DNA of 64,000 nucleotides from JANJUB01 sp964586225 (GCA_964586225.1 CAZPHD010000003.1:99463-163462), one strand, 5' to 3'. Shown: positions 1 through 8,738, numbered from the stretch's first letter. The notes: generated by a model not told the origin, from the letters alone. Numbers and translations are program-made.

Positions 1-83
1 CGCTGACGATCACCGACGCCGAACTCGACGAGGGCATCGCGGCGATCGCGCGGGCGATGGAGTCGGTGCGGCTAGTCGCGTGA
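1..83 (+). CDS. C-terminal end of a class III (PLP) aminotransferase, partial
   Basis: Reading from base 3 there is an open frame of 26 codons ending in TGA at 81-83. Its tail, LTITDAELDEGIAAIARAME, resembles the last helix of acetylornithine/ornithine-type class III aminotransferases. The catalytic lysine and everything upstream lie outside the window, so the substrate cannot be told. The stop overlaps the GTG start of the next gene, which suggests one operon. The family call rests on a short tail only. Confidence 0.45.
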   Translation, partial: LTITDAELDEGIAAIARAMESVRLVA

Positions 84-451
84 CACCTGGCGAACTCGCC
101 CAGCGTGACGCGGTGATGGCCGCCGTGATGGAGGCGATCCGGACGGACACGCGGATAACGTTGCCGCGATTTGACCCGCAGCGATCGACCGGCGGGGCGG
201 ACTTTGCGCTGCAAGCGATCGCGCTTGAGGAGAACCCGTTTGGGGGCGCGATGGGACCGTATCGCTATCAGTTTGAGGGCGAGGACGACCTTTTGCACGT
301 GTTCATCGTGCGCGCCGACGGCGGTCCGCTCACGCCCAAGGAAGGGCAACGGGTGTTCTCTGCGTTGCTACCCGATTTGCCGGCGGCGCTGGTGTGGCTC
401 AAGCCGGGCACGGTGTCGCAGCACTTCTACTTTGGGCACGACGAGCTTTAG
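80..451 (+). CDS. Hypothetical protein, 123 aa
   Basis: The frame starts with GTG at 80, overlapping the TGA of the upstream aminotransferase tail, so the two genes are probably translationally coupled. The product is soluble, with no signal peptide or membrane segment. It is moderately acidic, with an aromatic-rich end (around residues 112-123, QHFYFGHDEL). I do not recognise a family. The gene converges on pstA and overlaps its stop by 4 nt. Coding is supported by GC-rich third positions and operon-like spacing only. Confidence 0.6.
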   Translation: MTPGELAQRDAVMAAVMEAIRTDTRITLPRFDPQRSTGGADFALQAIALEENPFGGAMGPYRYQFEGEDDLLHVFIVRADGGPLTPKEGQRVFSALLPDLPAALVWLKPGTVSQHFYFGHDEL

Positions 452-1302
452 GCGTTTCGCTGTGAGCGAGCACGGAGCCAGATCGCAATCGAGTTCATCA
501 GCAACAACGCCACCATGAGCACGACAATCGCGCCACCCGCGGCGATCTGGAACCCCACTTTCGCCTCCGACGACCAGTTGTAGATCTGGATCGGCAACAC
601 CGTGAAGGGGTCGCTGACGCTTTGCGGCACCATCCGGGCGTAGGTCACCGCACCGACGATGATGAGGGGCGCAGTCTCGCCGATTGCCCGGGATAGGGAG
701 AGGATGATGCCCGTGAAGATGCCCGAGCTTGCGGCGGGGAGCACCTGCCGGCGGATCGTTTGCCACTCCGAGGCGCCGAGCGCAAGCGACCCTTCTCGGT
801 AGGACTTCGGCACCGCCCTAAGCGCTTCTTGCGACACGATGATCACCATCGGCAGAATCAGCAGGGCCATCGTGAGCGCCGCCGCCAATACGCTCCGGCC
901 CATACCGAATGTCCGCACGAAGATCGCGAGACCGAGAAGCCCGTAAACGATAGACGGGACGCCTGACAGATTCGAAATGTTGAGCTGGATGAACTCCGTG
1001 AGGCGCGTCTTCTTGCGGGTGAACTCTTCAAGGTAGATCGCGGCGGCTACCCCAACCGGCACCGCAATGAGGCCCGTCAGAACGATCACCCACAGCGAGC
1101 CCATCAGAGGCACCTTGATGCCCGCGTTTTCTGGGCGGAACGAAGCTGGCTTCGTCAAGAAATCCAAACTGACGCGGGGGAGGCCACGTGAGAAGATGCT
1201 CCACAGCAACGTAACCAACAAGACGATGCCCAGCAGCGTCGCAGCAAAGCACACGACTTGGAACAGACGGTCCTTGCGCTTCCGGGCAACGTTGGCACTC
1301 AT
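448..1302 (-). CDS. pstA: Phosphate ABC transporter permease PstA
   Basis: A 284-residue inner-membrane permease of the high-affinity phosphate importer, predicted to pair with PstC. It has about six hydrophobic segments. The EAA-type cytoplasmic loop (ALGASEWQTIRRQVLPAA, about residues 175-192) contacts the ATPase, and the typical SRAIGETAP follows. Length fits the family (280-300). The ATG overlaps the pstC stop by 4 nt, so pstC and pstA are coupled. The expected pstB ATPase and phoU are not downstream; a convergent unknown gene is there instead, so they must lie elsewhere. Confidence 0.93.
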   Translation of the reverse strand: MSANVARKRKDRLFQVVCFAATLLGIVLLVTLLWSIFSRGLPRVSLDFLTKPASFRPENAGIKVPLMGSLWVIVLTGLIAVPVGVAAAIYLEEFTRKKTRLTEFIQLNISNLSGVPSIVYGLLGLAIFVRTFGMGRSVLAAALTMALLILPMVIIVSQEALRAVPKSYREGSLALGASEWQTIRRQVLPAASSGIFTGIILSLSRAIGETAPLIIVGAVTYARMVPQSVSDPFTVLPIQIYNWSSEAKVGFQIAAGGAIVVLMVALLLMNSIAIWLRARSQRNA

Positions 1303-2231
1303 GTATACACCTGCCGGAAGCGCTTGACGAGCCGATTAGCAACGATGTTCATGCAGTAGGTCATCGCAAAGAGCGTTAGACCGACGGCAAAAAGAGTGTA
1401 GTAGGCGTTGGAACCGGCGGGAATATCACCCTTCGCGATTTGCACGATGTAGGCCGTCATCGTCATGATGCTCTGGCGAGGATCGAGCGTCAATGCGGGT
1501 TGGGCGCCGGCGGCCAGGGTGACGGCCATCGTCTCGCCAATCGCCCGCGATAGCGCGAGAATGAAGCTGGCCATGATGCCCGACAGCGCAGCGGGCACCA
1601 CGATCTTCATCGTGACCTCAAACTTGGTCGCCCCAAGCCCATACGCAGCTTCACGAAGACCTTTGGGCACTGCGCGAATTGCATCTTCGCAAAGCGATGC
1701 CACCAGGGGCAAGATCATGATTCCGACGACAATGCCGCCCGACAGCGCGTTGTAGGTGTCGATCCCCGGAATGAACTTCTTGAGGAAAGGTGTTACTACG
1801 AACAGGCCGAAGAAGCCGTAGACGACCGTGGGAACGCCCGCAAGAAGCTCAAGTGCGGGCTTGAGCATCGCTCGGATTCTAGACGGGGCGTACTCACTTA
1901 GGTAGATGCCGATGAGGAGCCCGATTGGAATAGCGATCAGCCCCGAGTTGATGGCAATCATGAGCGTGCCGGTGATCAGAGGAATGACGCCGTAGGCGGG
2001 AGGCTCATAGGTCGGCGCCCACTTTGTGGTGCCGAAGAACTCGGTGATGGACACGCGCGAAAAGAAAACGAGCGAGTCCGAAAACAACGTGAACAGAATT
2101 CCGAACGTCGTGAAAACGGAGACGAGCGCACATAGGAAACAGAAGAACTTGATCGCCCCTTCGACAAGGGCCGATGTCCCACCGCGTTTGCGGAGGATGC
2201 TTCGGCTTGACGAAGGGGCGATACTGGCCAA
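1299..2231 (-). CDS. pstC: Phosphate ABC transporter permease PstC
   Basis: A 310-residue membrane permease. An N-terminal cytoplasmic stretch (about 25 residues) is followed by a first membrane helix, a periplasmic section and five further helices. The EAA loop (YGLGATKFEVTMKIVVPAAL) and SRAIGETMAVTLAAG are typical of PstC. The predicted start is TTG at 2231, three bases after the pstS stop. No in-frame ATG upstream of the first helix offers a better choice. It is the second gene of pstS-pstC-pstA and presumably shares the Pho-type promoter upstream of pstS. Confidence 0.93.
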   Translation of the reverse strand: MASIAPSSSRSILRKRGGTSALVEGAIKFFCFLCALVSVFTTFGILFTLFSDSLVFFSRVSITEFFGTTKWAPTYEPPAYGVIPLITGTLMIAINSGLIAIPIGLLIGIYLSEYAPSRIRAMLKPALELLAGVPTVVYGFFGLFVVTPFLKKFIPGIDTYNALSGGIVVGIMILPLVASLCEDAIRAVPKGLREAAYGLGATKFEVTMKIVVPAALSGIMASFILALSRAIGETMAVTLAAGAQPALTLDPRQSIMTMTAYIVQIAKGDIPAGSNAYYTLFAVGLTLFAMTYCMNIVANRLVKRFRQVYT

Positions 2232-2234
2232 GGT

Positions 2235-3272
2235 CTAGCTACCGTCTTTCGCGAGCACGTCTTCAATCTTGAGGCCGACTTGAACGCCCTGGAATCGCGT
2301 GCCGATGGTCTTCTCATCCACATGCTTGTTGGCCAGTTCGTAGGCCTTCGCCGGGAGTTCGATGTAGCCAGTCGTCTTGATGAACGGACGCCCCTCCGCT
2401 GACAAGAGGAACTTGGCGAAGGCTTGGACCTCCGGTCGATCCATCGCCTTGCGGTTGATGTAGACGAAGAGCGGTCGCGAAAGCGGCGCGTAGGAACCGT
2501 CGTTGATCGTCGTCTCGCTAGGTGCGATCGGACCCGAGCCGTTGTCGATCTTGACGATCTTCAGCTTGTCCTTGTTCTCAATGTAGTAGGCATAGCCGAA
2601 GTAGCCGAGGCTGCCCTTGTCGCCAGCGACACCCTGAACGAGCGTGTTATCGTTCTCGCTCGCCTGATAATCCGATCGGCTCGACTTCTTCTTCTTGACG
2701 ATGGCTTCGGTGAAGTATTCGAACGTTCCCGAGGCGGTACCCGCGCCGAAGAGCTTCATCGGCACATCCGGGAATCCGGCGCGCACGTCCTTCCAGTTCA
2801 TGATCTTGCTGTCGGGCGACCAAATCGCCTTGAGCTCGTCGACAGTCAGGGTGTCCGCCCAGTCGTTACTGGGATGAACGACCACGCTGAGACCGTCGAA
2901 CGCGACCGGAATCTCTACAAACTCGATGCCGTTCTTTTTGGCGGCTTCAACCTCTTCAGGCTCGATCGGGCGCGACGCGCCAGCGATATCGAGTTCACCA
3001 ACCACAAACTTCTTGAATCCACCACCTGTGCCGCTCTCGCTAACGGTAACGTTCACTCCAGGGTTGGCGTCCATGAAGCCTTCGGCCACGGCCTGGGAGA
3101 TTGGGTAAACGGTGCTGGAACCGTCAATCGTGATCGTTCCGCTCAAGTCACTCTTGGTCTGAGTGCCTCCGGTCGATCCTGTCGAACCGCTACCGGCATC
3201 TCCACCGGAACTACCACAACCCGCCAGCATGACAGCGCTGACGGCGAGCATCGCAAACATTGCGTTTTTCAT
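2235..3272 (-). CDS. pstS: Phosphate-binding lipoprotein PstS
   Basis: The substrate-binding protein of the phosphate importer, anchored as a lipoprotein: a short signal ends in VMLAGC (Cys19), followed by a Gly/Ser/Thr-rich linker. Family motifs include IDGSSTVYPI, GASRPIEPEE and GAGTASGTFEYF, which supply phosphate contacts in PstS proteins. Two in-frame ATGs exist (3278 and 3272). I chose 3272 because AGAGG ends six bases before it, whereas it abuts the first ATG. Three GTTAAG repeats lie 37-62 bp upstream of this start. Confidence 0.94.
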   Translation of the reverse strand: MKNAMFAMLAVSAVMLAGCGSSGGDAGSGSTGSTGGTQTKSDLSGTITIDGSSTVYPISQAVAEGFMDANPGVNVTVSESGTGGGFKKFVVGELDIAGASRPIEPEEVEAAKKNGIEFVEIPVAFDGLSVVVHPSNDWADTLTVDELKAIWSPDSKIMNWKDVRAGFPDVPMKLFGAGTASGTFEYFTEAIVKKKKSSRSDYQASENDNTLVQGVAGDKGSLGYFGYAYYIENKDKLKIVKIDNGSGPIAPSETTINDGSYAPLSRPLFVYINRKAMDRPEVQAFAKFLLSAEGRPFIKTTGYIELPAKAYELANKHVDEKTIGTRFQGVQVGLKIEDVLAKDGS

Positions 3273-3308
3273 GAGCATCCTCTTGCAAAGAAAAGCTACC
3301 GCTCAAGC

Positions 3309-3334
3309 GTTAAGGCAATGTTAAGATTGTTAAG
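3309..3334 (-). promoter_or_regulatory. Candidate Pho box (three CTTAAC repeats) upstream of pstS
   Basis: On the minus strand CTTAAC occurs three times, at + strand positions 3329-3334, 3320-3325 and 3309-3314. The spacings are 9 and 11 bp; the first two extend to CTTAACA. PhoP/PhoB-type regulators bind tandem direct repeats with about one helical turn spacing, and the Bacillus PhoP half-site is TTAACA-like. Position just upstream of pstS supports a phosphate-starvation operator. Assignment is by pattern and context only. Confidence 0.6.
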
Positions 3335-3341
3335 ATGGTCG

Positions 3342-4085
3342 CTAATCCCGGGGCTGCCTTGCGAAGAAGCTGTTCCTGATCTCACCCAACCTCAGAGCGC
3401 GAACCGAACCATCCGCAAACTGGAGCAACGCCACCCCATCGGACTCGAGGGACTTGGCCTCTACATTCACCCTGCGCTTCCCGCGGTGGCGGCAGTCAAT
3501 CGTGGGTGCGCCATGCCACATATAGGGCGGGTCAATGTAGCCGTAATCGTAGGCACGGCCGTTGCCACCGTTCCAAGTTGCAAAGAAGTAGGCACTCGTC
3601 GCGAACGCGACCATGTGGCTTGGATCGGAAAGCTCCGACGATGAAGCCGGCTGATCAAGATGCGGCTGATTGTCGTTGTAGACGTATCCGGCACTACCCA
3701 GGCTGCCCCAGTTGTAGCCAAACCCCGTGCCGTCGCCCATCCAAGAAACCGCGCCCTGATGCGTAGGGTCCTTGCTAATCCGGTCGCCCGTATAGGGCGA
3801 GAGGATGCCCCCTTTCGGCAACCACTTTGAGTCCGTCGTCAGGCGACTTCCAAACCAAGAAACGGTGCCGTCCATCTTGCCGTGAAACGGGATCATGTAC
3901 CGCTCGTCATGATCTGCGACATACATGTTCAGCGCCGGCCCGAGTGACCGAAGCCCCTGCATCGCGCTGTATTGCGTGGCCGCCGACCGGGCCGCAATGA
4001 TCCCCGGCGCCGTGATCGCATACAAGATTCCCAAGATGCTCATGACCGTGAGCAGTTCCATCAGCGTAAATCCGCGTGTTCGCAT
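3342..4085 (-). CDS. Type IV prepilin-like / DUF1559-type protein
   Basis: The N terminus (MRTRGFTLMELLTVM) is a class III prepilin signal: a short basic leader, Gly-Phe cleavage point, Glu at mature position 5, then a hydrophobic helix to about residue 30. The C-terminal region holds a FADGSVRAL-like DG motif seen in planctomycete/armatimonad DUF1559 pseudopilins. ATG at 4085 is preferred over GTG at 4097 because GAAGG lies five bases upstream. It is likely a minor pseudopilin or surface filament protein. It is upstream of and co-oriented with pstS but separated from it by the Pho box. Confidence 0.8.
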   Translation of the reverse strand: MRTRGFTLMELLTVMSILGILYAITAPGIIAARSAATQYSAMQGLRSLGPALNMYVADHDERYMIPFHGKMDGTVSWFGSRLTTDSKWLPKGGILSPYTGDRISKDPTHQGAVSWMGDGTGFGYNWGSLGSAGYVYNDNQPHLDQPASSSELSDPSHMVAFATSAYFFATWNGGNGRAYDYGYIDPPYMWHGAPTIDCRHRGKRRVNVEAKSLESDGVALLQFADGSVRALRLGEIRNSFFARQPRD

Positions 4086-4142
4086 CCCAACCTTCACCAG
4101 AAAGATTGATCCGCGAATTACGGGCGCGTCGGCACGGCAGGT

Positions 4143-5129
4143 TTACGGGCTTGCGGGCTGACAAAAGGCGAGCGCTAGGCCGAGCGAGAGCACGGCAAGG
4201 AACACCCATTGCCCAACGCCCACCAAGATCGGCTTTGCCCCTGCCTGCACGATCTTGCGGAAATCAGAGAACAGGCCGACCGCCGCCATACCCACGCAGA
4301 GCACAAACAAGTCAATGTTCTCAACCAACTTCGCCGTTTCCGCCGGAACCTCAACGGCCGTCCGAAACGCCGCTAACAGCACGAAGACCACCAGAAACCA
4401 GGGCACCAGCGGCACCTTCGCTTCGCCCGCCGAAGCCGCCTTTCGTCGGAGCATCCAGCCCAGATAGAACACGACCGGAGCCAACAAGCAGATGCGCGCG
4501 AGCTTGGTCACCGTCGACGGGTTGATTGCGCCCTCAACGGCGTTCCCCGCGGCGATCACCTGCGCCATTTCGTGAAGACTCGCGCCGTTCCACACCCCAT
4601 AGATGAACGGGTCCATCTGGATCGCATGGGCGAGCAACGGATAGACGACAATGCCGACCGTCCCGACAAGCGTGATGATCCCCAGCGGCAAGGCCGAGTC
4701 CGACTGTTCGCCCTGCACGACGGTATCTGCTGCAACGATCGCGGACGCCCCGCAGATACCGCCCCCCACGCCGAGCAACAGGTTCATTTTCTCGGGAAGG
4801 CCCACCAACCGACCCAACCACCAGCCGAACCCCAGCGCGGCCACCGTCGAAACGACCACAACCACCAGGGCCGAGCCGCCGATTGAGGCCAGCTCTTGGA
4901 GCGACAGTTTGAATCCCAGCCCGGCCACGCCCCACCGGAGGATAGGCTTCTGCGCAAGTTGCAGGCCCGACTTCCAACTCGTGGGCAAACTGAACACGCT
5001 GCCGATCGCCATGCCCAACAGAATGACCGTCAGCAACGGGCTGACGGGAAACGTTGGCCAGAGCCACTTGGGCGCATAGGCGAGCGCGGCCAAGGCGACC
5101 GCAACCATCAGACCGGGAAGGATCGTCAC
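4143..5129 (-). CDS. YeiH/UPF0324 family putative sulfate exporter
   Basis: A 328-residue polytopic membrane protein with about ten hydrophobic helices, length typical of UPF0324 (320-350). Family signatures include LGMAIGSVF early on, GFKLSLQEL, the glycine-rich GVGGGICGASAIVA, and VWNGASLHEMAQVIAAG. Members are annotated as putative sulfate exporters, without firm biochemical proof. Its start overlaps the stop of the cysteine dioxygenase gene by 4 nt. That fits a role in removing sulfite/sulfate formed by cysteine oxidation; this link is inference. Confidence 0.85.
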   Translation of the reverse strand: MTILPGLMVAVALAALAYAPKWLWPTFPVSPLLTVILLGMAIGSVFSLPTSWKSGLQLAQKPILRWGVAGLGFKLSLQELASIGGSALVVVVVSTVAALGFGWWLGRLVGLPEKMNLLLGVGGGICGASAIVAADTVVQGEQSDSALPLGIITLVGTVGIVVYPLLAHAIQMDPFIYGVWNGASLHEMAQVIAAGNAVEGAINPSTVTKLARICLLAPVVFYLGWMLRRKAASAGEAKVPLVPWFLVVFVLLAAFRTAVEVPAETAKLVENIDLFVLCVGMAAVGLFSDFRKIVQAGAKPILVGVGQWVFLAVLSLGLALAFCQPASP

Positions 5130-5695
5130 TCGGAGTAGCAGAGCTCGCGGCGCACCCGCTGGAACTCACCCTCGGCTTTGGTTGGCTGGAAGATGTAGCA
5201 CCACTCCAACTCTTCGGCGTAGACGTGAATGGTCACGGCGGGCGTCTCAAGGGCGTTCTCGATGGTGTGATATTCGAAGGGCGGGATCAGCGCACCTGCA
5301 TCACCAAGCCCGGCAAGCACCTCTTTCTCCGGTTGGAACCGGTAGCTGTCGCCTTCTTCTGATTGCTTGGAGTAGGAGACCACTTTGATCTGCCCCCGAT
5401 AAACGCACTCAACGCACCAGTGGCCGCAATGGTCATGAAGTGGAGTGCCCTGCCCAGGGCCCCACACCATGATGACCACGCTGTAGCGGTTGTCCGGGTC
5501 GCGGTGCAGAAGCCTCCGCGCGTACTTACCTGGCGTGGGAACCAAGAGTTCGGCGGGAAGCACATCTTCGCCGCTCGCCACGATGTCGTGGAGCACATCC
5601 TTGACACGGGTGCAAAGTGAGCTACAGTCGGCGATGGCAACGGCCTCGTCGAGTTGATCGATCAGGCGACGAACGGCAGGGGTGGCAGCAATCAT
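5126..5695 (-). CDS. Cysteine dioxygenase family protein (thiol dioxygenase)
   Basis: A 189-residue cupin. The iron ligands of type I cysteine dioxygenase are visible: His87 and His89 (HDHCGHWC) and His143 (FEYHTIEN). Cys94 sits at the position of the Cys that forms the Cys-Tyr cofactor in animal enzymes, and Tyr159 (IHVYAEE) fits its partner. Many bacterial homologues lack that Cys. The enzyme would oxidise L-cysteine, or a related thiol, to the sulfinate in the cytoplasm. It is followed with a 4-nt overlap by the putative sulfate exporter. The upstream region shared with the divergent small membrane gene contains TATAGT and GGAG. Confidence 0.85.
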   Translation of the reverse strand: MIAATPAVRRLIDQLDEAVAIADCSSLCTRVKDVLHDIVASGEDVLPAELLVPTPGKYARRLLHRDPDNRYSVVIMVWGPGQGTPLHDHCGHWCVECVYRGQIKVVSYSKQSEEGDSYRFQPEKEVLAGLGDAGALIPPFEYHTIENALETPAVTIHVYAEELEWCYIFQPTKAEGEFQRVRRELCYSE

Positions 5696-5743
5696 GACAA
5701 AAACTCCGTCTACACTATAGGGTAGCCGATTGGAGCCATCGCC

Positions 5744-5947
5744 ATGCCAAAGAACAAGATCATTTATTTCGGAGTGTTAATCACCGCCGGGGCTGCGTTG
5801 CTCTATGTTGGAGCCGTTTTTCTGCAGGCGATCAAGGATCAACTCCCGTGGTTCGGCTTGGTTGGCATTGGCATGATTGTGGCCGGCGTGATCTTGGAAG
5901 CCAAGAAGGCCAAGACCCCGCCGACCGATTCAAACACCGAGGGCTAG
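5744..5947 (+). CDS. Small two-helix membrane protein
   Basis: A 67-residue protein with two hydrophobic segments (about residues 6-27 and 35-52), a short loop, and a charged C-terminal tail (KKAKTPPTDSNTEG). No family recognised. The gene is divergent from the cysteine dioxygenase gene, across about 50 bp that contain TACACT/TATAGT boxes. Its stop overlaps that of the convergent PEP-CTERM gene by 4 nt. The clean initiator methionine and membrane topology make a real gene likely. Confidence 0.6.
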   Translation: MPKNKIIYFGVLITAGAALLYVGAVFLQAIKDQLPWFGLVGIGMIVAGVILEAKKAKTPPTDSNTEG

Positions 5948-6894
5948 CTTCGACGACGGCGGACCAGCGCGGCAAGACCCAACCCAAGAACGGCCATGGT
6001 CGCCGGCTCAGGAACCACATGGATGTCGCCCATCTGGACGTTGGTCACAATCGTCCCTGAGTGACTCCAACTACCGCTGCTGTGCATGTAGCGATCGATG
6101 ATGCCGCTCGTGTGCCCCGCGACGAACATTTCTTCGCCGTCGAGGCTAAAAGCGAGACTGATCGGGCCCGACGTTGTTGCGACAATGCTTGAACCCGACA
6201 CCCCACCGTTCGAATCGAAGCTGATCCGGTGCACGGTGCCCGACGCAAATCCGGCGACATAAAGATCGTTGCCCCGCCAGTTGCCGTTATGCAGGCCAGC
6301 CGCACCGGCAATGCCGAACGAGTTAACCAAGTTGCCGGTGGCGATGTCGTATTGGAGCAGGCTTCCAGACACGCCCTGTGTCACGTACAGCCATTGGCCA
6401 TTCCCGGAGACAAAGGCGTCTCGGCTGGGGCCAGAGCCCAGTGTGCCATTGGCAGTCACGACCCCACCCGAGTAGCTGAACCGTGAAATCGGGCCGTTGA
6501 CGTTGGTCGCAAACAGCTCATTCGCCGAGAACACAATGCCATGAGTGCCGAACAAGCTGTTGCCTGTGACCACACCGTTCGGGTCATAGGTGTCGGTGCC
6601 ACTGTTGTAGTTGAAACGCGAGACACTGCTCGCGGCGGAGTTGCCGTGGCGGTTGCCAACGAACAGCTCGCCATCGGGACTGAACGCCAGCCCGGCCGGG
6701 TCGGAGAGCAGCGACGACGCGATGCCGTTGCCCAACGCGGCACTACCGCCCGTTCCGGCGACATCGTATCGACGAACGCCCAGCCAAGAACCCGATCCAA
6801 CGCTCCCCGCTGGCGTTTCGGCTACGAGGAGTTGGAAGTCGGCGTGGACAGCGGCCACAAGACCGAGGGCAAGAATCGAGAGTTTGATCTTCAT
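5944..6894 (-). CDS. PEP-CTERM sorted secreted beta-propeller-like protein
   Basis: The 316-residue product begins with a signal peptide (about residues 1-18, ending VHA). It has repeated FSPDGELFVG / FSLDGEEMFVAG blades like an NHL/lactonase-type propeller, and ends with VPEPATMAVLGLGLAALVRRRR. The tail is a PEP-CTERM sorting signal: Pro-Glu-Pro, one membrane helix, then an Arg cluster. Such proteins are cut by exosortase and reach the cell surface; no exosortase gene is in this window. GAGG lies seven bases before the ATG. Ligand or enzyme activity is unknown. Confidence 0.85.
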   Translation of the reverse strand: MKIKLSILALGLVAAVHADFQLLVAETPAGSVGSGSWLGVRRYDVAGTGGSAALGNGIASSLLSDPAGLAFSPDGELFVGNRHGNSAASSVSRFNYNSGTDTYDPNGVVTGNSLFGTHGIVFSANELFATNVNGPISRFSYSGGVVTANGTLGSGPSRDAFVSGNGQWLYVTQGVSGSLLQYDIATGNLVNSFGIAGAAGLHNGNWRGNDLYVAGFASGTVHRISFDSNGGVSGSSIVATTSGPISLAFSLDGEEMFVAGHTSGIIDRYMHSSGSWSHSGTIVTNVQMGDIHVVPEPATMAVLGLGLAALVRRRRS

Positions 6895-6966
6895 GTGAGA
6901 CCTCGCTTCCAGTATAGAACGCGGCCGTTACATGCGCATTACATCCGGCAGAAACCAGTATTCCTA

Positions 6967-8094
6967 CTAGAACTCCGCAACTTCGCTTCGACTTCTCAGG
7001 TTCAATAGCAGTCCAATTGCGGCCATGCATAACCAGATTGCGGTTCCACCAAAACTCATGAACGGCAGCCAGAGGCCCACAACGGGCAGAAGGCGCAACA
7101 CCATCCCCAAATTGGCGGTCAAGTGAAATGCGAACATCGCCAATAGGCCCGCCGCGACAATGCGGTCAAAGGGTTCGGCCCCCTGAAACACGATGAGCCA
7201 AATGCGAACCAACAGGAGCCCAAAGACCAGCAACACGATGGTGCATCCGACCAACCCACCTTCTTCGCCGATCACGGTGATGATGAAGTCGGTCTGCTGT
7301 TCAGGGATGAACTTAAGGCTCTTCTGCTCGCCCTTGAGGAACCCTTTTCCGGTCAGGCCACCCGAGCCGATCGCGACGAGGCCACGCTCGACCTGATAGC
7401 CGGAGCCCCGTGGGTCGGGATTGAAGAGACCAAGCACACGTTCCCTTTGATACGCGCTGAGAATCCCCGGAATGAAGAACGCGGCCGCCAGAGCCACAAC
7501 CCCGAGCACGACGGCGCCGACGGCATACCGAAGGCGTACACCCGCTGCAATCGACATGGCCAGCCACATGACGCCGATGACGAGCGTCGAGCCAAGGTGC
7601 GGTTGCTTGAAGATCAGGGCCATCGGTATCGCCACATGGAAGAACGACTTGAGGAAGGTTCCCAGGCCGATCGGACCGCGGGCACTCTCGCGGACGAAGT
7701 AGGCGGCGACCGTGATGGCGATGAGCAACTTCGCGAGCTCGCTTGGCTGGAAGTCGAGGGGACCCACCTCGAGCCATCGTTGAGCCTCGTTTCTTGAGCG
7801 ACCCGCGACGAGGACGAGCACGAGCAAGCTGAGGTTGATCAAGTAGAGCGGACCTGCCCAGCGACGCCAGAAGTCGGGTTTAACCAGCCAAAACACCGCG
7901 AACGGCACGACTCCGATGACGACGCGCAGCATCTGCTTGGTGAAGTAATCCGAGTTCGCCGCGTGGTCAATGCTGTACAGCGACAACAACCCCATGCCCA
8001 TCAAGAGGCATGCGGCCAGCACCATCCACCAGTCAAGCCGGGTGAAGTGGCGGCTCAGCGAGTAGCTTCTCTTGGGGCCGGCAAGGCTGGCCAT
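6967..8094 (-). CDS. rodA: RodA/FtsW/SpoVE (SEDS) peptidoglycan polymerase, RodA-like
   Basis: A 375-residue SEDS-family protein with about ten membrane segments, a glycosyltransferase that polymerises lipid II together with a class B PBP. Visible motifs are GPLDFQPSELAKLLIA, YQVERGLVAIGSGGLTGKGF, PEQQTDFIITVIGEEGG and the final FMSFGGTAIW. Length and the sequence between helices fit RodA better than FtsW. It is the last gene of a run of envelope genes on the minus strand, three bases after a lipoprotein stop. No pbp2/mreBCD is nearby. Confidence 0.9.
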   Translation of the reverse strand: MASLAGPKRSYSLSRHFTRLDWWMVLAACLLMGMGLLSLYSIDHAANSDYFTKQMLRVVIGVVPFAVFWLVKPDFWRRWAGPLYLINLSLLVLVLVAGRSRNEAQRWLEVGPLDFQPSELAKLLIAITVAAYFVRESARGPIGLGTFLKSFFHVAIPMALIFKQPHLGSTLVIGVMWLAMSIAAGVRLRYAVGAVVLGVVALAAAFFIPGILSAYQRERVLGLFNPDPRGSGYQVERGLVAIGSGGLTGKGFLKGEQKSLKFIPEQQTDFIITVIGEEGGLVGCTIVLLVFGLLLVRIWLIVFQGAEPFDRIVAAGLLAMFAFHLTANLGMVLRLLPVVGLWLPFMSFGGTAIWLCMAAIGLLLNLRSRSEVAEF

Positions 8095-8097
8095 ACG

Positions 8098-8721
8098 CTA
8101 ATCCGAAGGCGCGGGTGCACGCGAGGTCGCCTTGCCTATCTCACGCTGGACAATGCCCTTCCCCTTGACAAACCAATAGGTGATTGGGCGCTTGGCAGGA
8201 GTGGCCGTCTTGGTGTCGATTTGCAGATGGACCTCGACTTTGACCGTGTTTAGCCCGCCAGCTTTCGTGAGATAGAGTTGCTCGGTGGAGGGCTTGATCT
8301 CCGCTTCCGCGGCGTGTCGGCGGCCTCCCACGACCAACTCGCCCTTCCATGTCCAACCTTCGCCAATGGTCATTGGGAACTTCAAGAGCGGTAACGGCGG
8401 AACGAACTCCTCGTCGATTGAAACCAGGGCAAACTCACCCACCGAAGACATGTACGTCTCCGTCTCAACGACTTGGTCGTGGGCTAGCAACATGAACTTC
8501 ACCGTCGAATCCTCCACTTCGCGCTTCATTTCAACCGCCACTGGGGTCCCGCCGTAATTCAAGACCGCCTTTGGGGAGTAGAGCGCATCGGGCAAGAGTT
8601 CGACCGCGGTGCGGATCACGGGTCCACCACCGCCCGCCGGCTTGCAGCCTTGAATCACACCGATCAACGCCGCCATGGAAAGGGCCGCGAGTCCGAGGTG
8701 ACGGTGACGATAAGAGGGCAT
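8098..8721 (-). CDS. Lipoprotein of the rodA cluster (paralogue 4)
   Basis: A 207-residue lipoprotein: a basic start, hydrophobic helix and lipobox ending in QGC at about residue 26. The middle has FPMTIGEGWTWKG and the end YWFVKGKGIVQREIG. The same two blocks, a 'FP.. G..W.W' segment and a 'W..KG.G.V' segment about 75 residues later, occur in the next upstream genes, so these are tandem paralogues. ATG at 8721 is preferred over TTG at 8727. Function unknown. The position directly before rodA suggests an envelope role. Confidence 0.7.
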   Translation of the reverse strand: MPSYRHRHLGLAALSMAALIGVIQGCKPAGGGGPVIRTAVELLPDALYSPKAVLNYGGTPVAVEMKREVEDSTVKFMLLAHDQVVETETYMSSVGEFALVSIDEEFVPPLPLLKFPMTIGEGWTWKGELVVGGRRHAAEAEIKPSTEQLYLTKAGGLNTVKVEVHLQIDTKTATPAKRPITYWFVKGKGIVQREIGKATSRAPAPSD

Positions 8722-8738
8722 GATCAAGGTTGCGTGGC

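Noticed and set aside
2424..3644. 406-codon + strand open frame over pstS and the prepilin gene
   Set aside because: Antisense to pstS with a clear lipobox and binding motifs on the other strand.
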